Assembly (NCBI RefSeq): GCF_900111595.1
Contig: NZ_FOHN01000005.1
Span: 124,001 to 188,000 of the forward strand
Direction: 5' to 3'
Length of the DNA: 64,000 nucleotides
From: [Clostridium] polysaccharolyticum
GTDB taxonomy: Bacteria > Bacillota > Clostridia > Lachnospirales > Lachnospiraceae
The position numbers and the translations under genes were made by a program. The notes under the pieces are model-generated. The model was given only the letters and a program-made list of their open reading frames with translations, ran no database searches and was not told the DNA's origin. Positions 37,373 through 46,654 of this stretch are shown in pieces. Within the stretch, counting starts at the first letter, position 1. Each line of letters opens with the position of its first letter.

Positions 37373-39379
37373 CTATTTCCATCCAAGTTCATCACGTTTC
37401 TTTCGCATATCCTTTAAAATCATCTGTGCCAGTTCTTTTGGATCGGTATTTACGTTCATAACTGCACCTAATAATTCCTGTGTATCTTCTTTCAAAAACT
37501 TCATGACCTTTTCTGATCCATATACCTGTGCTTCTACACAGTGATAAGAACTGATTCCATTCATACGGAAGGCTAATGCCGCACCAATTCCTTTTTCATT
37601 GCCCCATTCTGGACTAGACATAGCATATGGCAGCTCCATCATTTTCTTCCCTAATACACCAGCCACTCCTCCAAATACTCCACTGGCTCTTGCATTGTCA
37701 ATACACTCTCCCATATGCCAGACAGGAGGCAGATCTTCTCCAAGAAAATGCTTTAGCCCGTCTCCACATCTCTCTCTCGCTTCGTTCTGGCAATATCCCA
37801 GTTTCAAAAGAGGGAAGGAGGCACAGCCATTGGTTAATATCAGCACGTTATTTTCTAACATAATATCTGCAACGTCCACAATAGCACGTTCAAATACTAC
37901 TTTTGGATTGTTACAGCCAACCAGATTTAAAATACCAAAAATCTCTCCACTTTCCAGTGCTTTTGCAAGTGGCTCCATTCCTCCAAACCGTTCCTTTATA
38001 TATTCCACTGAAAATCCAACTTCAGCGGTAATCTCATATGGTGGAATAAAGACTGGAATCTCTTTTCGTGCTTCAAATGCCTCAATGGCACGATTTACAA
38101 TTTTCTCTGCCAAAATATCCACATCCGCTATATTGGAATGATGATGGTCAAAAGCATAGTGTTCCGCTCTTGGCAGTCTAGCAGAATCACTGGTTGTTAC
38201 TACAACTGTTTTAAAGCACTCTGCAACATCCATAATAGACGGAAATACTTCCTGCACATCTGCTACCCATAAATCCAGTGCACCAGTTCCTAAAACCATT
38301 TCTGCACCAACAGCATTGCATAGTGGAATAACGCCGTCATAACGGTACATAGCAGACAAGCCAGAACAGCAGATACCATAAAACTGAATTCCTTTCGCTC
38401 CTCTTTCCTTTGCCAGTTCGATAAACTTTTCACTCTGTCCTGCTTTTACAATTCGGCTTACAAGAAGTGGATTATGTCCATGAACTGCAATGTTGACATA
38501 TCCTTTTTTTAAAGCTCCAATATTTACTTTGGAAGTCATGCGATGTCCAACTCCAAACAAACTATCTGTAGCTATTCCAGTTCCAACTACACCACTAAAT
38601 ACAAATGCAAGGCCACAGCGTAAAAACTGCTGCATGACATTTTTCCAGTCTCCATCCGTTGCACATCCTGTTCTATGATAGGATTCAAAAACTTCATGAT
38701 ACGCACTAATTGGAAGGACATCTAATTTTTTCCATACTTCTTGTCTTTCTTCTGGCGCACATGCAGTTATGGTTTTATACTCCGATGGTACGGTTCTAGA
38801 TAAATCTTCTAACAAAGCATCTGCAAGTTCAATTGCAACCTCTTTAAACTCTCTGTTCTCTGTCTCAATTCCAAATGCTTTGGCAGTATCTAAAACCTTT
38901 TGCTTATTCTCAATCGGAATATTTAATTTTCCTTCTGCTGCATATTTTAAAGCAAGCATTACTTCTCTTGCATGAATACCATGTTGTGCTACACCTGCTG
39001 CAACTCCACGAAGTAAATTTCTCGCAACAACAAGATCTACATCTGCCCCACAAACTCCCTTAGGACTTTTTGGCGTAATTCGGCAAGGTCCCATATTGCA
39101 TATCTTACAACATACCCCTGCCAGTCCAAAAGTACACTGAGGTTTCTGCTGATCAAAACGGTCAAAAGTAGTATCAAACCCTAGCTGCTCCATGCGAAGA
39201 AGCATTTCCCTGACTGCTGGATCAGGGGTTTTGTCTAGCACATCCTGTTTGCTTGGAAATGTCTTACGGTATTCATTTACCGCCTGTGTATAATCGTGAA
39301 TTCCTCCATGTGTATGAGTATGTACGTGTTCCTTTCCCTCTGCATCAATATAAATATGACTATGTTCGTGTTCGCTCAT
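37373..39379 (-). CDS. cooS: Anaerobic CO dehydrogenase catalytic subunit homologue, variant C-cluster
   Basis: A 668-residue Ni-Fe CO dehydrogenase of the CooS class. The N-terminus is His-rich (11 His in the first 28 residues). D- and B-cluster cysteines are present: C82 and C90 (C-x7-C), then C91, C94, C99 and C110. Near the C-cluster I see the HGH motif (300-302), C338 in GICC, C489 in GCNN, C519 in NGCA, C559 in HMGEC and a Lys equivalent to the catalytic one at 596. The expected cysteine in DVQC is Glu (E377 in DVQEVF). HGHNP replaces the more usual HGHEP. H133 and H136 may be the proton relay. It is the last gene of an operon behind an ABC importer. CO oxidation is therefore doubtful, and a different substrate or cluster is possible. 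No CooC, CooF or acetyl-CoA synthase gene is nearby. Confidence 0.88.
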   Translation of the reverse strand: MSEHEHSHIYIDAEGKEHVHTHTHGGIHDYTQAVNEYRKTFPSKQDVLDKTPDPAVREMLLRMEQLGFDTTFDRFDQQKPQCTFGLAGVCCKICNMGPCRITPKSPKGVCGADVDLVVARNLLRGVAAGVAQHGIHAREVMLALKYAAEGKLNIPIENKQKVLDTAKAFGIETENREFKEVAIELADALLEDLSRTVPSEYKTITACAPEERQEVWKKLDVLPISAYHEVFESYHRTGCATDGDWKNVMQQFLRCGLAFVFSGVVGTGIATDSLFGVGHRMTSKVNIGALKKGYVNIAVHGHNPLLVSRIVKAGQSEKFIELAKERGAKGIQFYGICCSGLSAMYRYDGVIPLCNAVGAEMVLGTGALDLWVADVQEVFPSIMDVAECFKTVVVTTSDSARLPRAEHYAFDHHHSNIADVDILAEKIVNRAIEAFEARKEIPVFIPPYEITAEVGFSVEYIKERFGGMEPLAKALESGEIFGILNLVGCNNPKVVFERAIVDVADIMLENNVLILTNGCASFPLLKLGYCQNEARERCGDGLKHFLGEDLPPVWHMGECIDNARASGVFGGVAGVLGKKMMELPYAMSSPEWGNEKGIGAALAFRMNGISSYHCVEAQVYGSEKVMKFLKEDTQELLGAVMNVNTDPKELAQMILKDMRKKRDELGWK

Positions 39380-39402
39380 GATTTCCCTCCATTAGCTCTT
39401 TC

Positions 39403-40176
39403 CTATATGTAATATTCTGTCGTATCACTTGGTTTCATTTCAAAGGCTTCAAATACCTGATTCCTTACTTTAATAAAATCCAGACTGGTCCGGTCACGTT
39501 GGGAACCTAGTGGCACTGTCATTACGGATTTTACCTTTGCTGGATTTGGTGTCATAATTACAATCCTGTCTGCTAAGAAAACCGCCTCTTCAATATCATG
39601 GGTTACAAATATAACTGTCTTCTTCTGCTCCTTCTGGATTTTTAGTATCTCTTCCTGCATCTTCATTCTCGTAATAGCATCCAATGCCCCTAAAGGTTCA
39701 TCCATAAAAATAATTTCCGGATCAACAGCAAGTGCTCTGGCAATGGCTACCCTCTGCTGCATTCCCCCTGAAAGCTGTCTTGGATAACTTTTATGAAACC
39801 TCTCTAATCCTACCATTTCAATATATTTCATTGCAATATCATATCTTTGTTTTTTGGGAATTTTTTTTGCTTCCAATCCTAGTTCCACATTTTTTTCCAC
39901 TGTCCTCCAAGGAAGCAGTCCATAATTTTGAAATATGGTGATATTCTGAATATCCGGCTTTTCTATTTCCTTGCCATCAATGGTAATTCTTCCACTTGTG
40001 ACTTTCTCAAAACCTGCCAATGTATTTAACAGCGTAGTCTTTCCACATCCACTAGCTCCCAGAAGGCAGATAAATTCCCCTCTTTCAATTTCCAGATTTA
40101 CGTGATTCAAAGCCTGAAAGGTACTGCCATCACTATTTTCATACACTTTTGATACGTCCTCTATTTTAATATACAT
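39403..40176 (-). CDS. ABC importer ATP-binding protein (nitrate/sulfonate type)
   Basis: A 257-residue ATPase of the SsuB/TauB/NrtD group. Walker A is GASGCGKTT, the ABC signature LSGGMQQR, Walker B IIFMDEP and the switch His is in VTHD. It lies 15 bases after the permease gene and 23 bases before cooS, so importer and CO dehydrogenase homologue are one operon. Family members import sulfonates, nitrate, bicarbonate, cyanate or thiamine precursors, and the substrate here cannot be told from the ATPase. Confidence 0.93.
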   Translation of the reverse strand: MYIKIEDVSKVYENSDGSTFQALNHVNLEIERGEFICLLGASGCGKTTLLNTLAGFEKVTSGRITIDGKEIEKPDIQNITIFQNYGLLPWRTVEKNVELGLEAKKIPKKQRYDIAMKYIEMVGLERFHKSYPRQLSGGMQQRVAIARALAVDPEIIFMDEPLGALDAITRMKMQEEILKIQKEQKKTVIFVTHDIEEAVFLADRIVIMTPNPAKVKSVMTVPLGSQRDRTSLDFIKVRNQVFEAFEMKPSDTTEYYI

Positions 40177-40191
40177 GATAACCTCCCCTTT

Positions 40192-40932
40192 CTAAAATGT
40201 GCGGACCACGCATTTTTCCAGCAATCCAATCAGAAAATCCAATAAAATGCCTATTGCTCCAATGGTCACCATAGCCCCAAGAAGCAGATCCATTCTTAAA
40301 TTGTTTCTTGCATCAATGATTAGATAGCCCAGTCCAGACTGTGCGCCAACCATCTCCCCAGCAACAAGAAATACCCATGCCGTTCCAAGTGCCAGATGAA
40401 TTCCTGTTAAAATATTAGGAAGAACACTAGGGACAATCACTTGAAAGAGCTTCTCAAACTTGGATAAACCGAAGTTGTTGGATACTTTTATGTATACAGG
40501 ATCTACTCCTTTTACAGCCGTTACGGTTGAAATCAATATTGGGAAAAATCCCGCAATAAAAATAATCACAATAGCCGGAATTTCTCCGATTCCAAACCAT
40601 AGTACAATAAAAGGAAGCCATGCAATAGGAGAAATTGGCCTTAGAAACTGCACAATCGGGTTAATAAACTCCCACACTTTCCTATGCAGTCCTAGTAGAA
40701 GACCTAATACTACTCCACACAAAATAGCAGTTACATATCCGATAAAGAAACGTATCAGACTATCTTTGATATCTTCCCACAAAATTCCTTTTCTTATTAA
40801 TTCTACAATCCCTTTTGCCACTTTCACCGGTCCTGGAAATAATGCTGCATTATAGTTTCCAAGGGAGACAACCAGTTGCCATCCCCCAAGAAGGACTCCA
40901 AAACTTACGAAAATATGTACTAATTTTTTCAT
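40192..40932 (-). CDS. ABC importer permease (SsuC/TauC type)
   Basis: A 246-residue membrane permease with about six hydrophobic helices and the coupling-helix signature of binding-protein-dependent importers (FPILISTVTAVKGVDPVYIKVSNNFG). It starts inside the end of the binding-protein gene (4-base ATGA overlap), so expression is coupled. It pairs with the ATPase downstream. Confidence 0.93.
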   Translation of the reverse strand: MKKLVHIFVSFGVLLGGWQLVVSLGNYNAALFPGPVKVAKGIVELIRKGILWEDIKDSLIRFFIGYVTAILCGVVLGLLLGLHRKVWEFINPIVQFLRPISPIAWLPFIVLWFGIGEIPAIVIIFIAGFFPILISTVTAVKGVDPVYIKVSNNFGLSKFEKLFQVIVPSVLPNILTGIHLALGTAWVFLVAGEMVGAQSGLGYLIIDARNNLRMDLLLGAMVTIGAIGILLDFLIGLLEKCVVRTF

Positions 40933-41903
40933 TGTGTATCTGCACCTACCTTACTATCATAATCTGAAACAAACTCCTCATACAATGGTGGCGATTCCAT
41001 AATCCCATACTGAATCAGGCTTTCACACAAGGTATCATATGCTTCCTTAGAAAGCTTTAAATCAAAAAAAGAAATCCATTGCAAAGATACCTGCAATACT
41101 TCTTTATCAACACTTAAATAAGTTTCACCTGTTTCTACTGCTTCCTTTTTATGTTCCTCCAGATAACTTCCTGCATCTATGTAATCCTGAATCACTTCAT
41201 TGGCTATCTTCCTTTTCAGAAAATTTTCTTGAAATACTAACGCACAGCATATGGAATCTTTCCATAATCCTTCGGACTTATACAGCACATTGGCTACATC
41301 TGCATGAACTGCCTTTCCTCCAAATGGTTCTGCCACACAGTATCCTGCAATCTGCCCGCTTACTAAAGCAAATGGCATTTCAGATGGCGATAACTCAATA
41401 ATGTGAATGTCCTTTTCCTGCAAGCCGTTTTTCTCAAGCAGAAGTTTTAACAATACATTATGGGAGGACAGCTTACTGGGAATGGCAAATGATTTTCCTT
41501 TCAGCTCTTTGGCTGACTTGATGGACTTGTCAGTTACTACAATATTGCCGTCCCGATGTCCAAGTGCTACTGCTTTTATAGGAATACCTTTTGCCTTTGC
41601 TTTCATAGCAAGTTCCGTTAATTCTACTGCTCCATCAACTTGGCCGGAATTTAGTGCATCAGATAAATCTGGCCAAGTACCGTATTTCACAAGTTCTATA
41701 TGATAATTGAGATTTTCTTTTTCTAATTTTGCCTGTTCTAATAAAGCCAGGCTATGTGTAGTTGGCAAATAGGCAATTTTGACAACTGGTCTTGTATCTG
41801 CTGCTATATGGCTTATTTCTTTGTGACTGGCTGCTGCAATTCCTAGCACTCCCGCAGCCACTAGCATAGCCCCTGTTAAAATATGTATTACTTTTCGCTT
41901 CAC
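40929..41903 (-). CDS. ABC importer substrate-binding protein (NMT1/THI5-like)
   Basis: A 324-residue periplasmic-binding-protein-type receptor. The N-terminus has a basic start and one hydrophobic segment (residues 9-26), then a VVKIAYLPTTHSLALLEQAK strand-helix typical of NrtA/SsuA-like proteins; YGTWPDLSDALNSGQVDGA and YCVAEPFGGKA are further family segments. There is no lipobox cysteine, unusual for a Gram-positive receptor, so it may stay attached by an uncleaved anchor or be released. It is the first gene of the importer-cooS operon and sits behind a consensus promoter with inverted-repeat operators. Confidence 0.88.
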   Translation of the reverse strand: MKRKVIHILTGAMLVAAGVLGIAAASHKEISHIAADTRPVVKIAYLPTTHSLALLEQAKLEKENLNYHIELVKYGTWPDLSDALNSGQVDGAVELTELAMKAKAKGIPIKAVALGHRDGNIVVTDKSIKSAKELKGKSFAIPSKLSSHNVLLKLLLEKNGLQEKDIHIIELSPSEMPFALVSGQIAGYCVAEPFGGKAVHADVANVLYKSEGLWKDSICCALVFQENFLKRKIANEVIQDYIDAGSYLEEHKKEAVETGETYLSVDKEVLQVSLQWISFFDLKLSKEAYDTLCESLIQYGIMESPPLYEEFVSDYDSKVGADTQ

Positions 41904-41924
41904 ATACTCACTTCCCTTATTTCA

Positions 41925-41937
41925 TACTAATTTAGTA
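41925..41937. promoter_or_regulatory. 13-bp palindrome in the importer-cooS leader
   Basis: A perfect 6-1-6 palindrome (TACTAA, one base, TTAGTA on the minus strand) lies between the promoter and the first codon. It could be a second regulator site or part of a composite operator with the repeat at 41967-41987. Confidence 0.45.
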
Positions 41938-41952
41938 GGTAATTATGATGGT

Positions 41953-41987
41953 ATTATATTCTAGTATTCCTACTTTGTCAATAGGAA
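41953..41987 (-). promoter_or_regulatory. Consensus promoter with overlapping inverted-repeat operator, importer-cooS operon
   Basis: Minus-strand TTGACA (41976-41981) and TATAAT (41953-41958) are separated by 17 bases, a perfect sigma-A promoter. A perfect inverted repeat, TTCCTA-N9-TAGGAA (41967-41987), covers the -35 box. Such a layout means repression by a dimeric regulator. The arms resemble binding sites of Rrf2-family repressors such as sulfur-responsive CymR, which is from memory and needs a motif search. Confidence 0.7.
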
Positions 41988-42061
41988 ATATGGCTTTCGT
42001 TTGAATAGATTAGAAAATCGAACCTAGTCCAACAGAAAAACGACAGGAAAAAATTCCGATT

Positions 42062-42097
42062 AAAAACCGTAGAAAAACTAGTTTTTCTACGGTTTTT
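42062..42097. terminator. Perfect palindromic terminator
   Basis: A 36-base perfect palindrome (AAAAACCGTAGAAAAACT and its complement) ending in T runs on both strands, nine bases beyond the stop of the ABC ATPase gene at 42106. It ends that minus-strand unit. Confidence 0.9.
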
Positions 42098-42105
42098 ATC
42101 CCCTT

Positions 42106-42774
42106 TTACAATTCCAATATTTTTTTATTCCGTACTACAATTTCCCTTGTTGCATAACGTTCTCCAACGGTCTGATCATGTGTCACCATAATAATGGTCT
42201 GATTCATTTCCTTGTTTAATTTTTGAAATATGCCCATTACTTCTTCACTTGTAGAAGCATCTAGGTTTCCAGTTGGCTCATCTGCAAATATAAGTTCTGG
42301 CTCAATGGCTAATGCCCTAGCAATAGCTACTCTTTGCTGTTGTCCTCCTGAAAGTTTATAAGGCATGACATTTCCTTTTTCTTGTAATCCAAGAAGTTCC
42401 ATTAAGGAATCCACCTTTTCCCTCTTGCCTTTATTTACGCTGTTGTGAAATTCAAGCGGCAACATAATATTATCTCTTACACTAATTGTAGGAATCAAAT
42501 TATAAAACTGAAACACAAAACCAAAAGACTCTCTTCGTAATCTGCTCATTTGCTTATCTTTTAATTTGTGAATATTTTTTCCATGAAATAGCACTCTTCC
42601 TTCTGATGGCTGTTCCAGACCACTTAACACATATAATAAAGTGGATTTTCCAGAACCTGATTTTCCTGTAACCACGATAAAATCACCTTTCTGGACTGTA
42701 AGATTTACTCCATCTAAAACTTCGACATCCACACCTTCATGAAAAATCTTCTTCAAATTTTCTGCAACTAACAT
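42106..42774 (-). CDS. ABC transporter ATP-binding protein (MacB/LolD type)
   Basis: A 222-residue ATPase of the family that pairs with FtsX-type permeases. Walker A is GKSGSGKST, the signature LSGGQQQR, Walker [13 protein letters not shown] and the switch His is in VTHD. The gene looks intact, but its probable partner permease directly upstream is broken, so it may be orphaned or serve another permease. Confidence 0.93.
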   Translation of the reverse strand: MLVAENLKKIFHEGVDVEVLDGVNLTVQKGDFIVVTGKSGSGKSTLLYVLSGLEQPSEGRVLFHGKNIHKLKDKQMSRLRRESFGFVFQFYNLIPTISVRDNIMLPLEFHNSVNKGKREKVDSLMELLGLQEKGNVMPYKLSGGQQQRVAIARALAIEPELIFADEPTGNLDASTSEEVMGIFQKLNKEMNQTIIMVTHDQTVGERYATREIVVRNKKILEL

Positions 42775-42810
42775 ATCAGACCTCCCCCCCCTAACTCACC
42801 TTAATGCTCT

Positions 42811-44243
42811 CTATAAGACTATCTGTTTGCGAAGCTGTACTATGTAGTTCCTGATTTCCTCCGTTTTGTCCAGAACATCAAGACATGACTTGGTATCACT
42901 GCTTTGAATCGTCATGTAAAAGTCAGCAGACTGGTACATTTTCCCATTGCCTGTTTTAAAATACCAGACATTGATAAAATACATATAGCTATCGATAATA
43001 CAAACACCAGTGAAGTTACGGCTGGCAAATAAGAAAGCAATGTTGTTTTTATCTGTTTTCCAAATAAACCAATCGACTTTCGTCTTGTTTGAAACACCTT
43101 CTGTAGAAACGTTCCATAAATATGAAGGAACAGCTCTTGAAAAAGCAAAAATGCTATCAGTAACGTAATCAGGGAAGCATAACTATAATATAATTTTGTT
43201 TGCTTATGATTGACCATTTGGACCACAACCGTCAAAATAAGAACCAGCACTGCCAATACCAGTCGCTTTTTATGAAAAGCCTGTTTTTGATAGCTTACAT
43301 GATTCCGGATTAGAGACACAATTTCGGTTTTGCTCACTTTGTAGGAGGCAGCATAAATACTAACAGCAGCAAGTACCATTACTGCCATTCCTTTTAGAAG
43401 CATCATTCCTAAATGAAACTCCACCTTTGTATTCTGCTGAAACATCATTCCTCCTAATAATCTCATAGCAGCTGGTGCTGCTGCAATACTGCACAGAAAG
43501 GCAATGAGAATTAAATAACTCAAATTATATTTGGAAACAGCTGATAAGCCTGTTCCTTTCAGTTCAGCATTTAATCCACTCGCAATCTCATCCATTTTCT
43601 TTAAATCAGATATGGTTAAGTCAATACGGTTTACAAGACCTTTACGTTCTCCAATCCGGTCTACAAATTCCGTACTTGTTATGGCAAAATCATATGCATG
43701 TAAAAACATGCCTTCCTCTTTCGATATAGCCTTTACCTGCATGCTTTCCAGCTGTTTCCCAAACTGCAGTTTTAATGTATCTCCTACCTGCAGCTGGTTA
43801 TCTTCTGCAAATGCACTGGAAATCAAAATATCATCCTCTTTCCAGTCATCTACATTGCCAGACTCTAATTGAAAATCATAGATTTCTGTCTAACGGTTCA
43901 CATCTGTACCATAAAGAAATAAACGCTGATTTATTCCTTCCACATCTACATAACAGTAATCTCTAGTAATGGAGTTGCTAATATCATCACCATAGGTACT
44001 TTTACACCGTTTCCAAAATACTGCTTCATCAAACTCCTTGTATGTTCCATCCTCTGCACTGACAACAATTTGCGAATTCTGTGTCGTATCCCGCAACTGG
44101 CCAAGCCTTGTATGGATAACCGATTCCCTAAACGAGGAACTGATATTAGAAATAAGCAATGTAAGAAATACAACTCCAAACATAAGAAAAAATTTCATTT
44201 TCTGATATTTAAATGCATTGACAATAAATCGAATCTTCGACAT
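42811..44243 (-). pseudogene. FtsX-type ABC permease broken by a stop codon and a frameshift
   Basis: The N-terminal part (starts MSKIRFIVNAFKYQK, one helix, then a soluble region) runs to an in-frame TAG at 43890-43892. The same frame continues past it without change (TEIYDFQLESGNV...) through 43826 to about 42945, with several membrane helices. Near 42945, at an A-run (GGGAAAATG), the frame shifts: frame one ends with SLLTFT, while another frame continues as MYQSADFYMTIQSSD to a stop at 42811. Healing both gives one permease of roughly 475 residues, still shorter than two-repeat FtsX proteins, so the C-terminus may also be lost. A run of nine C lies just before the ATPase gene. The gene is probably decaying together with its neighbours next to a transposase. 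Confidence 0.82.
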
Positions 44244-44282
44244 CTGGACACTCCCATCTGGATTATTTATATTAACCTTTCT

Positions 44283-44762
44283 TTAACTTTCAATTCTAAT
44301 TCTAGAAGTCCCTTTATCTATTTGTATTTTGGATCCATTTTCATCTAATGTAATGCCTGTGTCTACTTTCACTTCTTCACGTTCTGTACCGCTTAATTGA
44401 ATACGGCTTCCCTTTGGAATTTTGATTTTAATATCTCCATTATCCCCCTGTATGATAACGCGGCTGCTCTTGTCCAGTTTCTTTAAATCCAAATTTACAT
44501 CTCCAACTTTGGAATCAATATGAATCAATTCATAAACTCCTTGTACTTCTAAATCACCAGTCTGGCAATCACACTGAATTGACTTCACTTTTCTGGGAAG
44601 TGTCACTTCTGCTTCTATATAAGTCGAATTCACTTTCTTTTGTTCACCCAGAAATCCCATTTCCAACATACCATCCTGCATTCTACAGGTGATTTTATTT
44701 AAGTCTTCCTCGAGATATTCTTCTCTCTTATCCCCAACTTCTTTCATCAGGTGAATTTCCAT
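44283..44762 (-). CDS. DUF4097-like beta-repeat protein, probably N-terminally shortened
   Basis: A 159-residue protein with short alternating strands (DLEVQGVYELIHIDSKVGDVNLDLKK type), as in the C-terminal half of DUF4097 putative adhesin-like proteins. Family members are often near 300 residues and commonly sit beside ABC or regulatory genes of envelope stress. Here the start is about 110 bases from the transposase start, with only a distant G-rich ribosome site, which suggests that the front was removed by the insertion. It lies upstream of the broken permease on the same strand. Confidence 0.5.
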   Translation of the reverse strand: MEIHLMKEVGDKREEYLEEDLNKITCRMQDGMLEMGFLGEQKKVNSTYIEAEVTLPRKVKSIQCDCQTGDLEVQGVYELIHIDSKVGDVNLDLKKLDKSSRVIIQGDNGDIKIKIPKGSRIQLSGTEREEVKVDTGITLDENGSKIQIDKGTSRIRIES

Positions 44763-44872
44763 TTCTATTAAAATCCCCCACTTTTTTTGCCCAAAAAGCT
44801 TGACAAATCGTCAAAAATTTGCGGCGAAGCCGATTAAATGTAAATTATTTTTTCGACTTGGAGGCGATTTTT

Positions 44873-46350
44873 ATGTTACCTGATATTTCTGGCGGCCATT
44901 CCGCCTATCAAAACTTTCTTGTTACAAATCTTCGTAAATATTATCCGAATCCTGATTCCATTTCCCGTTCCACTTGGGACATCATCGACCGTTTTGGAAT
45001 CTCGATCTGTCCTTTACGGATGAGTTTATGAAACCTAAATATTCCGTCTTTGGACCTAAGCCAAGAACTCCATCCTGTATGCAGCGTTCTTATCTGTTAT
45101 CTCTTGATTTCAAAGTAACATCCATTACCGACTGGGTGGCACAGCTTAAAATTAATCCTCTCTATGCCATTCTTAGCGGTTTTGACTTTGGCAATACTCC
45201 TGGTGTCGGTACATTTTACGACTTTTTCTCCAGGATGTGGGACTCTGATGACAGCCATCTTTCCCCTCACATTCATCCTTTAAAAGTTAAGGTGAAAAAG
45301 CCGAAAACCAAAGGCTCTAAGGCTGATTCTGTTGAGAAAGTTACAGTAGAAGAACTTCTTCCACAGCTTGAAAATACCATCTTTGACCTTCACGAACAGC
45401 CTTACGGTTCCTTGTTCAGACTTTATAAATCAGAATTCCTTGATGTATCTGTTTCCAAAGGACTTATTACTCCTGAATCACTTGCAATTGCTGGCGATGG
45501 CACACCTGTTGTCACTTCACATAGAGAACGCAAACACCGGATCTGTGACTGTGCTTCAAAGGATATCACTGACTGTAAATGTGACCAGTACTTCTCCCAG
45601 CCCGACTGTGATATTGGCTGGGATTCTTCCAGAAACTGCTGGTATCATGGCTATGATTTATACATGCTTATTGCTTCTGAAAGTGACCTGCCTGTTTTTC
45701 CATTGCTTTCTCCTGCTTCAAAGCATGATTCCCACGGATTTCTTCATACTTTTTTCAGGATGAAATCCTTTTTGCCCGATTACAGCGTAAATAAGCTTCT
45801 TCTTGATTCTGCCCATGATGCCATGCCTTATTACGAATACTGCAAACGTAACTCCATCACGCCTTTTATTGATTTGAACTGGAAAAGGGGAAGTAATCTG
45901 CCTTACAAGAACGACTTTACCATTGGCAGGGATGGCGTCCCTATCTGCAAAGAAGGCCGTCGTATGAACCATGATGGTTCTGAACCTTCTAAATACCGAC
46001 TTAAATTCAGATGCCCCCTTGCAAGCCGTAAATATGGCTGTTCCTGTGAACCTCCATGCTCTGGAACAAAGTATGGACGAACTGTTCATTTGGCCATGAA
46101 AGATAATCCAAGATTATTTAATATACCACCTCGTGACAGCGAGGAATGGAAAAAGGAATACAATGCAAGAACCTCTGCGGAACGTTCCAATAAACGTGAG
46201 AAATTAGACTTCAGATTAGAAGACGGCAGACACCGCTCTACTAAGCTGTGGTACTGCCGCCTCTATCACATCATGATGTTACAGCATCTTGATGCATGGG
46301 ATTTGCCATATGAATCCGCCCTCAGAAAGTTGATTCTACAAACGGCATAA
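44873..46350 (+). pseudogene. DDE transposase, frameshifted (IS4/IS1182-like)
   Basis: The start at 44873 has GGAGG eight bases upstream and reads MLPDISGGHSAYQ. The frame ends at 45031, while the rest of the protein continues in another frame from about 45000 to 46350 (LSFTDEFMKPKYSVFGPKP onward). A doubled TC near 45000-45004 (GGAATCTCGATCTG) explains the shift: removing two bases joins the frames as GIDLSFT. The catalytic triad is plausible: Asp in AGDGTPVV, Asp in LLLDSAHDAM and Glu in TSAERSNKREK. A CDCASKDITDCKC-type cysteine cluster lies before the second Asp. No clear terminal inverted repeats were found, so the element ends are unresolved. A natural -1 frameshift is possible, but no standard slippery heptamer lies in the overlap. 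Confidence 0.8.
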
Positions 46351-46617
46351 TCCTTTACTATTATATCTCATTTTTACAAACATAGCGACAGTTATGTTTA
46401 TTTCTCATGTCTACTTTTTTCGTTTTCGGATAATATTCACTTTTCAATGTTCATTTCCAACTAAGCTGGTTGTAATCACTCAGGATTCCGAGAGATTATT
46501 TATCACTCCTATCTTGCCCATCTATTTTTTTCTCATATTGGAGTCTTTCATAAATCTGCAAATGTTTTTTTCATTTTTATGTATATTATATAATATGTGT
46601 CCCATTTTTTTCAAAAA
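46351..46617. other. AT-rich intergenic stretch after the transposase
   Basis: About 270 bases with no convincing gene. A 90-codon plus-strand ORF here is low-complexity, Phe-rich, has no ribosome site and runs into murF. The right end of the insertion element presumably lies here, but I cannot mark it. Confidence 0.5.
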
Positions 46618-46649
46618 AAGTGCAGAAAGTCCTCAAACTTTCTGCACTT
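46613..46649 (-). terminator. Intrinsic terminator after murF
   Basis: A perfect 13-bp stem (AAGTGCAGAAAGT with its complement, 6-base loop) is followed on the minus strand by a run of seven T (46613-46619), a few bases beyond the murF stop. Confidence 0.9.
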
Positions 46650-46654
46650 ACTCT

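Noticed and set aside
44870-45040. Programmed -1 frameshift in the transposase
   Set aside because: No canonical slippery heptamer in phase within the overlap; a simple TC duplication explains the break, so I favour a mutation but cannot exclude recoding.
44763-46620. Terminal inverted repeats or target duplication of the insertion element
   Set aside because: I compared the flanks by eye and found no matching ends, so no element boundary is claimed.
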